Source: Platanthera guangdongensis (Eukaryota > Streptophyta > Magnoliopsida > Asparagales > Orchidaceae). From it: 64,000 bases of DNA. Each line of letters opens with the position of its first letter. The first letter of the stretch is position 1. Below are positions 55,984-64,000 of the stretch, piece by piece. The stretch covers positions 25,805,194 through 25,869,193 of the forward strand of contig CM077149.1 of assembly GCA_039583875.1 (NCBI GenBank). Reading direction: 5' to 3'. A model generated the notes under the pieces. The model was not told the origin of the DNA, did not search any database, and worked only from the letters and a program-made list of their open reading frames with translations. The position numbers and the translations under genes are program-made.

Positions 55984-58059
55984 TCATTTATTTTTGACCC
56001 AGTTTACCTTGGGCCTAGGTTGATAACCTTTAAATTCTGAAATGAAATACATCCCAGGTTGACTCTTATATCCTTTAGGATGATATCTCCTTGGAGGTAT
56101 AATCCATTCAGTATAAGGGTTAAAGATTTGGGATGTAGGACCCTTAGGATTCAATTTTGATTTGCCTTTGAAAAATTTTCCAGAGCTCTGACCTATGTTC
56201 GACGATCTGTGAGCTGCGTTCGACGATCTTGGGTCAGATCGTCGAGCTCCGTTCGACGGTCGACTATAGCTGAGGTCAGGTATTTGAGATCGTCGACCTG
56301 CGTTCGACGATGTTGCTTGAGATCATCGATCTGCGTTTGACGATTTTGCCTGAGATCGTCGAGCTGCGTTCGGCGATCGTCGATCTTCATTCGGCGATCG
56401 TCGATCTCCGTTCGACGATATATGCTGGGACTTAGTTTTCTGAGGCAGATCAGAATTTTTCCTAGCAACCTCTACAACTCCCTTTCCTTTGTCAGAAATG
56501 AATTTGATTGGAGTTGTTAGGACTATAGGTTGGCTGGATGAAGCACCCAAGCCCAGTGTACTGTTGAATCTGGAGTTCACTGTGCTTGTGATATCCATCA
56601 GCTTGATGCTTCTCCCATTGAGGGATTCTTCAAGCTTCTTGGCCTCAGAGAGCTCACTTTTCAATGAAGCTATCTGTTCCCTACAACACTCCAACTCCTG
56701 AGAGAGTTTGAGGTTTTCTGACTTTAGAGTATTGTGTTCAGATAATTGATTTCTGAGAGAGATAATCTCTTTCTCAGACTTTAGCAGGTCTAAACACAGT
56801 GCTTTAAATTCAGATTTAAAATCTTCTGAACTAAAATCAAAAGAACCAATTACCTGATCTTCTTCAGGTTGAGTCTCTGAGTCTGACTCTGACTCTTCTT
56901 CCTCTGAATTGTGCTGAGAGGCATTGATTGCCATCATGCAGAACTCCTTTTCTTCTACATCATCCTCATCATCACTGGAGCTGGATGAGGCTTCTGACTC
57001 TTCTTCTGTCTCACTCCAGTATTCAGCAACAAACCCTTTTCTTGTATGCTTGTTTTTGCTTGAAGAAGGTTTTCCATTGCCATTCCTTTTGGAGTCTTTC
57101 TCCTTTCTTCTTTCTTTTCTGTCCCTTCTGTCCTTGTTCTTGTTCTCTGGACAGTCAGGAACTATGTGCCCTGGTTTCCTGCAACCAAAGCAAATAATGT
57201 CTTTATTAATACTAATGGACTTGTCATACCTTGGCTTATCCTGCTCCTTGTATGATCTTCTTCTGAAGTCCTTTCTGGCCATTTTGTAGAATCTTTTGGC
57301 CAGCAAGCTGAGTAGTTCATCATTGCCTGTGGCTTTGTCTTCAGGCAGATCTTCAGTTGCTTTAAATGCTATGGTCTTCTCTTTTCTTGTGGCTGGTGAG
57401 GCAGCCTTCTGTTCTTCCTTTCTATTTTTGATGAGTAGCTCATAAGATTTGAGCTTACCCAATAGAGCTTCAGTGGTGATCTCATTTAGACTTCTGGAAT
57501 CCTTAATTGGCCAGATTCTTGAATCCCAAGTGCTGGGGAAGCACATTAGGATCTTGTCATTAAGTTCTGTTAGAGAGATCTCTTTGTCTAATGTCATGAG
57601 TTCAATGACAATTAGACTTAGTTTGTTGTACATATCTCCCACTGACTCAGTTTCTCCCTTCTTGAAATTCTCATATTGAGAGATGAGATGGGATCTTCTA
57701 TCCTTTCTCTCACCAGCTGAGCCTGAGACTATTTCTGAGAGTTTGTCACAAATTTCCTTGGCTGAATTACATTCAGCTACCTTTTGAAATATGTCATCTG
57801 ACATTGTCTGGGCTAGGATATTCATAGCCTTAGCATCAGCTACCTTCCATCTCTTGATGTCAGCATCTGTTCCTGATGGAGGTGGCACATTATTTGTGCT
57901 TGTATTCTCTGGGGGTCTTGGACATACTGTCAAAACAGAATTAAAGATATCTTCATCAATAGAATTCATGTAGAGACTAATCCTTGCTTTCCAAAGTGCA
58001 AACTTGGATAGATTGTACGCTGGAGGTTTGGTGCTAGCATAATCATTGTTTTGGGCCAT
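55984..58059 (-). pseudogene. gag: gag of copia element C (one stop in the palindrome array)
   Basis: Start ATG 58059 (MAQNNDYAST). The gag domain and intact zinc knuckle CFGCRKPGHIVPDC are open down to 56323, where a CGA-to-TGA change inside a palindrome unit stops the frame. The same frame continues to TGA 55986-55984 (NWVKNK, stop), the position used in A. The Ser/Glu-rich acidic stretch follows the knuckle. Confidence 0.9.
56197..56420. repeat. ATCGTCGA palindrome array inside gag (C)
   Basis: Counterpart of 2590-2818. In the gag frame it reads as SSNGDRRSPNEDRRS-type repeats. Arm substitutions differ from copy A, but repeat number and frame are nearly preserved (3 nt overall difference between gag start and pol start). 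Confidence 0.92.
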
Positions 58060-58170
58060 GATTTGAGAAAACAAAATCTAATAATAAAATACTAAAGAAA
58101 AGCAGATCTAGCTTGGGATCTTTGGGTTCAGGTGTTAGCATGTACAACCAATCAGGTATGGTACGTTTAA

Positions 58171-58224
58171 CCAACCTGGAAGATGTGGTATTTTTAACCA
58201 ACCTGGAAGATGTGGTATTTTTAA
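58171..58224 (-). repeat. Two 27-bp tandem units in C leader
   Basis: CCAACCTGGAAGATGTGGTA and its 7-bp extension occur twice back to back (58171-58197, 58198-58224), with a partial third unit running into the primer site. Element A has one divergent copy here. Confidence 0.9.
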
Positions 58225-58228
58225 CCAA

Positions 58229-58244
58229 CCTCGCTTTGATACCA
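58229..58244 (-). other. Primer-binding site of element C (variant)
   Basis: Minus strand TGGTATCAAAGCGAGG, two bases from the LTR end. It differs from A and D at two of 16 positions, one within the 12 bases complementary to initiator methionine tRNA. Confidence 0.85.
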
Positions 58245-58246
58245 AT

Positions 58247-59766
58247 TGAAAGTGCAGCTAGATCTGATATACTCTAGAGGGGGGGTGAATAGAGTATATG
58301 GTGCTTTGAAAGTTTTTACAACAATTGTTGTAATAAGAGTGAGCAGGGAAGCAGTAAATAAAACTAACCACAACACTAAGTAAAACAAAAACTAAGCACA
58401 GAAGAATCAAGGCCAAAAATAAAAATGAAAACAAGCAAAACCAGAAGACACAAGGAAATATAGTGGTTCCCCTAACTTGGGTACATCCACTCTTCTACCA
58501 CCCTAGGTAGGAATCCACTGCATGATGAGTTGATCAGGTGTTCTGGGCACCAATGAGCTTTTGATAAGGTGCTCAAAAACCAAGGCAGATTTTTTGATCA
58601 GGTGTCTTGCCACCAATGAGCTTTTGACAAGGTGCTCAAAAACCAAGCTCAAACTTTTGAAGGGAGTTTGAGAAACCCTTTAAAGAGTGGGGATGAGAGA
58701 ATGATGGAAGTCTTCTCTTTCTCAAACAACTGAGAAGACTATGTGGATTGTTGATGTCAAAGCTCCCCCTGAATCCTTGAGAACTTCAGGAAGAAAAGCT
58801 TTGCTGAGGGTGATAGGCCTTCAAAGATTGAACTCCAGCAATAGATGATTTCAGCAATAGCTGAAATGTTGAATGTCTGGAGTCTGGAAATATGTTGGCC
58901 TTGAACACTTTGAATACTAAGGAGATCTAAAGATTTGAGAAGGCTTGATCTCCTTGGATGTGTGTTCTTCAGAATTCTTTTGTGACAGAAGATTTTTGAA
59001 TGCTTCTCTGTAATCTGTATCCTCTCTCTGTATTGTGTGTGTTCTATATGAGAGAAAAAAATCCTGTCTTTTATTCTGGTAGAGAATAGAATAATATTCT
59101 CTGTCAAGTATATTCGTTGGCCTGCATTAATTCCATCCTTAATTGCATAATCTCTTCTGGAGGAAAGTCCACAGATATATTCTTTGAAAAATCCCTTGAA
59201 ACTTGGTCCAGAATTGAATGATAACGGCTAGGAAATCTCTGAATTAATTGCAGAATAACTCCTAACTGATTTGAATTTGAATTAAGAAATATCCTGGAAG
59301 TTGTCTGAAATCGTCGAACTGAGCTCTGCTATCGTCGAGCTGAGCTCAGCGATCTGGAAATATACAGCAGCAAAATATCGTCGATCTGAGCTCAAAGATC
59401 GTCGAACTGAGCTCAGAGATAAAGTTCCAAAGCAGAGTCAAAATCGTCGACCTAAGCTCACCGATCGTCGAGTGGAGTTCGACGATATGAAGAAGTTGAG
59501 CTCAGCGATCGTCGAACGGAGTTCGACGATCTGTCGAAGTTGAGCTAGACGATCGTTGATCGGAGTTCGACGAATCGTCGTGCTGAGCTCGACGATATGA
59601 CTTAGTCTCCAAACACAAAATCTTGGTCTTCGGGGCAGCTTCGAAACCTAGACTTCTAACCCTTATACTAAATTCTAATTGACCTATTAAGCTATACAGG
59701 AGGTCAAGCAAAGGTTCCTAGAGATACAGTGATCCTGACCCAAATTAGTAATAGGGTGTTCCAACA
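58247..59766 (-). repeat. 5' LTR of copia element C
   Basis: 1520 bp, partner of 47579-49109. Followed by GGCAG, the target duplication. Array at 59309-59597; terminal hairpin at the left end with a G7 run in place of G13. Confidence 0.96.
59309..59597. repeat. ATCGTCGA palindrome array in C 5' LTR
   Basis: Same array as 48652-48940, with a handful of arm substitutions between the two. Confidence 0.93.
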
Positions 59767-61282
59767 GGCAGGCAGGCCGGCCACACAAGAAAACACAAAA
59801 AAGACTTCGCTTGGCCTTTGAGGGCAGGCATAGCAATAAGGGAAGTAACCAGCTATTTCCCACTCGGCTCTCCAACACCTGCACGGGGATAATCCACCAC
59901 AAGGGCGGCAAACGAGGCAACGGTCATCTTTTAGCCGACCAAATTATAACGACCCTACCCTATACCCGGGGCAACAATATTCCTTACCTACATGCATAGT
60001 ATTAATACAACAGAAATATCACAATGAGGTGCATTTAAGCACCAATCAATATATCACAAACGAATGCCTCAACGACCAAACGTGCTGTTCACACAGGGCA
60101 CATTCTCGGTGTATCGGACGTCTCCGAGTCCCACCACCATCCACAGTCTTGAACTTGATGGTATACTTGAGCATTTAAGTTGTTCCAGCATTAGGCCTTA
60201 GACTCTCATTATGCCAATGACGAAAGCCAATTTCTTTAGGCAATCCATCCTAGACTGACATAATGCGGGTACGGTTCAGCATTCTTCCCGTTGCTCAAAA
60301 ATCCATGTCATTGATGAAAGCTGAAGCAATCAAGCCTCATGACAAGATGCGGGTCGACCTCCCTTTTCCCGTTTGTCTCTCTGGCCTTACTTTAGCTGGG
60401 CTATTCAAGCTCTTAGCTTTGACTGCCTCCCACCAGGTCCCCAGGACCAGAGCCTGCAATCGACACACAATGGCACTCACGGCCATAGATGGGCACCCAG
60501 GATCATAACTCACCTGCTAGCCCTTCATTCTCCACGAGACAGGCATTGCAAATCAAATGTTATCTAAAAGCTATCCCGAGCAATAGTCACTATCGCCTGA
60601 CATTAACGATAGAACTTTCATCTATCTCCAGACTCAGCCACAACTAGAACATCCGTCTAGCCAACACCCTGCAGTATCCTGTAGTGCCAGAAAATTGGTC
60701 TTTCACAGCAATCACAAATCACAAAGATCTATCGCCAGCGATACTCGCTGTCGCCCGGCAATATCCAACAGTTATGCAAACTGTGGTATTTTCTTGGAGC
60801 TCACCCCCAGTAATTTCTGCTACTCGCAATTCATAGTTACAACCCATAAACCCCGCAAACTACTCGGTTATACTCAGAATCTTCTCCGAAATGCAAAATA
60901 AAACATCACCAATTCAGACCAACCTTTCCAGATGGGCATCACACAACATGCTTATTCCATAATGAGATTTTTGATTCTATATGCAAAACCAAACCCAGGG
61001 ATACTACGTATCGACCCATCAGAATCTCCTCGATTCTCCTCCTTTTGGTGGGGGATTCCATGCATTTGTAAAAGGAAGACTTCACTTGTCCAAGAAGGAA
61101 GATCGTTACCCTTGTAGTTTTCTTCGGAGACATGAACGCTTTTCTGTCTAGTTGGAAAGGAGAATCTCGCTTTAATCTTTATGGATCAAGCCTCGGTTCT
61201 TGCTTCCGACCACATGATCTCCTTCACCAAGCTTTTCTAAAAATGGTTATTCTTCTGAAACAACAAGCCCTTTTCTGGAGAC
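59767..61282. other. Unassigned repeat-like DNA right of C
   Basis: No recognisable protein. By continuity across the GGCAG target site it should continue the H LTR, but I could not find its other terminus. TAACGACCCTACCC near 59947 looks like a gypsy LTR start. Words around 60720-60760 (ATCGCCAGCGATACTCGC) resemble the palindrome vocabulary of E. The short ORFs here show no domain motif. Confidence 0.4.
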
Positions 61283-63197
61283 TGATAAGTCATTATTTAT
61301 AGTGGTTTTTATATAGTTTTTATTTAATAAATAGTCAGGTTTCTGTTTAGTTTTTATTATTTTTTTAATTAATTCCCTTGTTTTCTTATTTCAGGTCAAT
61401 CTGGGCGGCCAATATCAAAATGGAGCATGCTAGGCTAATCAAAAGAACAAACAGAGAATTCCTTGAAAAATCACGTTTACACGCCCCTATCACAGGCATG
61501 ACCTTCAGGTCACGGGCGTGACAGGTGGCCGTGTCCCATAAAGGAGGCTCCAGAGCACATTCCACATCAGATTAAAGTTACACGCCCCGGTCACGGGGAT
61601 GACATATGGGTCACGAGCGCTACCAACAGGCATGAGCAGCATGCGTGACTAGTAGAAGGAGGCCAAAAGTCAGTTCCAGACAATTTTCGGCATACACGCC
61701 CCGGTCATGAGCGTGACTTTTGGATCACGGACGTGACCTCCGAGCGTGACACCTAGGAGAGAAGAACGTCGACCATAAATCGTCGAATAGCGAACGAAGA
61801 GCCTTGACACACCCGTGACATTCCCTGTGCTACGCCATCCTTGGGGTGTCCCATAGGCGAGAAACCAAGAACTAGCATCGTCGATCGAAGAACGTCGATC
61901 AGCCATGTACACGCCTAGGTCACGTGCGTGACACCGGGAGTGTTAGGAGAATTTTCCAGCCAAAAATAGTCGTTCCTGCCATTGCCGCCAAATTTCAGTT
62001 TCCAGCTTTACACGCCCTTGTCACGGGCATGTTTACGGGGCGTGATGCCTCCATCAACAACATTTTATTCCCGCCGTCTTCAGCTTCCCGCCATTTTCTA
62101 GAAATAAATCTGACATGCCCTAGGTCACGGGCATGACCTAGGGGCGTGACCCATCATTTAATAGATTTTGGAGGTTTCTCCTCCAATGTTCCCGGGCTTT
62201 CAAGATGACGGTTCCAACCCTTACACGCCCAAGGTCACGGGCGTGACCTGCAAGAGAAAATTCTAGAAATTCCAGAAATCTGAAGGAGACCAGAGGAAGA
62301 TCTAGGGAGCCAAATCTAGGAGTAGTTCTTAGCCAGTATTAGTAGTTTATTTTCTTATCTTCCTTGTACTCTTCAAGTCATAGTTTAATTTTGCCTTTGT
62401 TAATTCCAATTCATAGTGTAACTTTTATTTTTGTTTTTCAAGTCTTTTTTTGTTAATCATGTCTCTCTCCTCCCTTTTTTGTAGTTCTCCCATCATGATG
62501 AGTAGCTAAACTTCTTTTAGCACTTGATCATGATGAACCTTGTAATAAAATAGGCTTTTCAACTTTATTAAAAATGTCAGGTTCTTTACTTTACTCACTA
62601 ACGATTTATCTTTGATTTATATTGTATTGAATTCATATTTTGCGGATATGTTCTTCGATCTAAGATCCATATCCTAAATGACCGAGAGGTTGTATATACG
62701 AGTATATAGATCAAAGATAAAAGAGGTTGCATGCACTCCTCGAGAGAGGATGACATAAATCTTCCGGATTGGAGTCAAATCCAATATAGGGCTTCACCAC
62801 ATAAAGCAAGGTTAGGGGTTTCGACTGGCTGAGTGGTCGTAATCGATCAACCTAAGGTTAATCAAAAGCATGAGCTCAAGAGAGACGCTTTTTGTACTTT
62901 AGGAACCTCCACGGTCGGGTGAGCAATTTAAGAGTCTTGCGTACTTTATGTTCATAAAAGTTCATTTTAATCCAAGTGGATTATAGATCAAGTGCTACCT
63001 TTTATTTTGTTTTCTAGCTATAGTTTAAATTAACTCATTTTATTATTTGATAAAATAATATTAATTTGTGTGAGTATAAGTAATCAACAGGCCCCGAGTC
63101 TAATACGACATTTCCTATACTATATTTTGATAGGTGCACTTGCCTATTTGGGATTATAGTTTGGATACATTTTTAAAACTATAGAAATTCTCCATCA
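61283..63197 (+). repeat. 5' LTR of Tat/Athila-type gypsy I
   Basis: 1915 bp from TGATAAGTCATTATTT to ATTCTCCATCA, followed by AGTTTTTGGCGCTGTTGCC. GATAGGTGCACTTGCC near 63130 is shared, reversed, with J. Palindrome words at 61480-62260. The element continues past the window end. Confidence 0.85.
61480..62260. repeat. GTCACG-CC-CGTGAC palindrome block (I LTR)
   Basis: Many TCACGGGCGTGAC and ACACGCCC words, most as GCCCnnGGTCACGGGCGTGAC. At 61765-61905 ATCGTCGAATAG, ATCGTCGATCGAAG and AACGTCGATC words of the copia A/C type are mixed in. Confidence 0.88.
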
Positions 63198-63203
63198 AGT
63201 TTT

Positions 63204-63216
63204 TGGCGCTGTTGCC
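63204..63216 (+). other. Primer-binding site of element I
   Basis: TGGCGCTGTTGCC within TTTTTGGCGCTGTTGCC, seven bases after the LTR end. TTTTTGGCGCCGTTGCC is the signature of Athila/Tat-lineage elements; this copy has one base change. Confidence 0.85.
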
Positions 63217-63336
63217 TGAGACATTTATTTTGTTGATATTTTGAAAGCTCAAATTTTATAACTTTTATCATTCTCTTTCTCTACCCCTCTTCACTTTTTT
63301 ATTTTCTTTTTTGAATTCCGTTCTATTAAGTACCAT

Positions 63337-64000
63337 TTGTTTTATTTCTCTTTACAAAAAAAAATATTATCTCAATTGGCCGATAAGGTTGCCGAGCTTA
63401 CACATAAAATTACTCTTTTACAAGCCGCAAGACAATGCCAAATTTCTTGTTTTTATTGTGTTGCTGCTCATCAAAGTGATAATTGTTATTATTATTATTA
63501 TCAAAAATTTTGTTATGAAAATAATTTTACAATTAATAATTATTCTCACTCTGATGCTAATTCTTCTTCATATTTTCATGAAACTAATTTTTCCAATTCA
63601 CCTAATTTTCATGAAAATAATTTTTCCAATGCGAATAATTATTCTGATTTAAATAATTCTTCTTCTACCTCCGATGTTGATTTTTCTTGTTCGCAAGATC
63701 AACCGAAAATTTTCCCGAGTTATGAGAATAATTATTTAGATCCGAATTTTTCTTCTTCTTTTAGTATAGAGCACACTTCTTCTTCTAATTTTGGGACTTT
63801 ACACAATCTCTTGTTGATCCTCCTTCCAAAATTTAGAAGAAATTATTACTTTTCCTAATAATACTTCTCCAACTTCGAATATTTCACCTATGGATGAACA
63901 TGAATCTTCATGTGTCCTCATAGTGACTTATTCGGAAGAGGAAGAAGAATTATTATATCAAGAATATTTTAAAGTTATGGGCACACCAGATGAATTAGAA
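63337..64000 (+). pseudogene. gag: gag-region ORF of element I (incomplete)
   Basis: 63337-63858 is open: LADKVAELTHKITLLQAAR (helical), a Cys/His cluster CFYCVAAHQSDNC (CX2CX3HX4C, a spacing close to a zinc knuckle), then an Asn/Ser/Tyr-rich low-complexity stretch. After TAA near 63856 another frame reads ISPMDEHESSCVLIVTYSEEEEE to the window edge, suggesting a frameshift. No ATG fits the start well. Assignment rests on position after the primer-binding site. Confidence 0.55.

Noticed and set aside
59800..61282. Possible host gene in the C-flanking region
   Set aside because: Only short ORFs without recognisable domains, promoter or splice pattern; words resemble gypsy LTR DNA.

Overview
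This is nuclear DNA from a flowering plant, made almost entirely of nested and decayed LTR retrotransposons. I found no host protein gene, rRNA, tRNA or CRISPR locus. The plant assignment rests on SIRE/Maximus-like Ty1/copia elements with an extra ORF after pol, Ty3/gypsy chromovirus remnants, a Tat/Athila-type gypsy element with its typical primer-binding site, and initiator-Met-type primer-binding sites. I cannot name the species.

Layout. Element A (copia, +) covers 1-11452: partial 5' LTR, gag, pol, an additional ORF (aORF) and 3' LTR. To its right is an older copia fragment, B (11453-13823, resuming 19652-19910). B is split by an internally deleted gypsy chromovirus, E (13824-19651, minus, LTR about 3.6 kb), and then abuts a second E-family LTR, F (19911-20461, 24169-25070 and 37961-39944). 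F is interrupted by a Tat/Athila-like LTR, J (20462-23471, minus), by a gypsy RT scrap, and by a nearly complete copia, D (25071-37960, +, perfect 5-bp target duplication AGGCT). Then come a 5'-truncated gypsy, G (40862-45515, +), a minus-strand gypsy gag/protease remnant, H (45516-47578), and copia C (47579-59766, minus, perfect target duplication GGCAG), which is a second copy of family A. After unassigned repeat-like DNA, a Tat/Athila-like gypsy, I (61283 to the window end), begins.

Working logic. A/C and D each have LTR, gag (zinc knuckle), pol (protease, integrase, RT, RNase H), a spacer, a large aORF, a polypurine tract and LTR. All carry disabling lesions, although paired LTRs differ by only about 2 percent by eye. 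The D aORF is fully open (905 codons).

Most unusual feature. The LTRs and spacers are packed with short, CpG-containing palindromes in dispersed arrays, with a characteristic word for most families: TGTCGACAC in D; ATCGTCGA paired with TCGACGAT in A/C; GTCACG-CC-CGTGAC in F, I and J; CTCGAG words in F; CGACGAATTCGTCG-like words in E; CTACTC-n4-GAGTAG in J. In A/C the same array sits in the LTR, in the pol-aORF spacer and inside the gag reading frame. In D it sits in the LTR upstream of a TATA box and again in the spacer upstream of a second TATA box just before the aORF. The parallel suggests a copied promoter or enhancer module that could drive the aORF separately.
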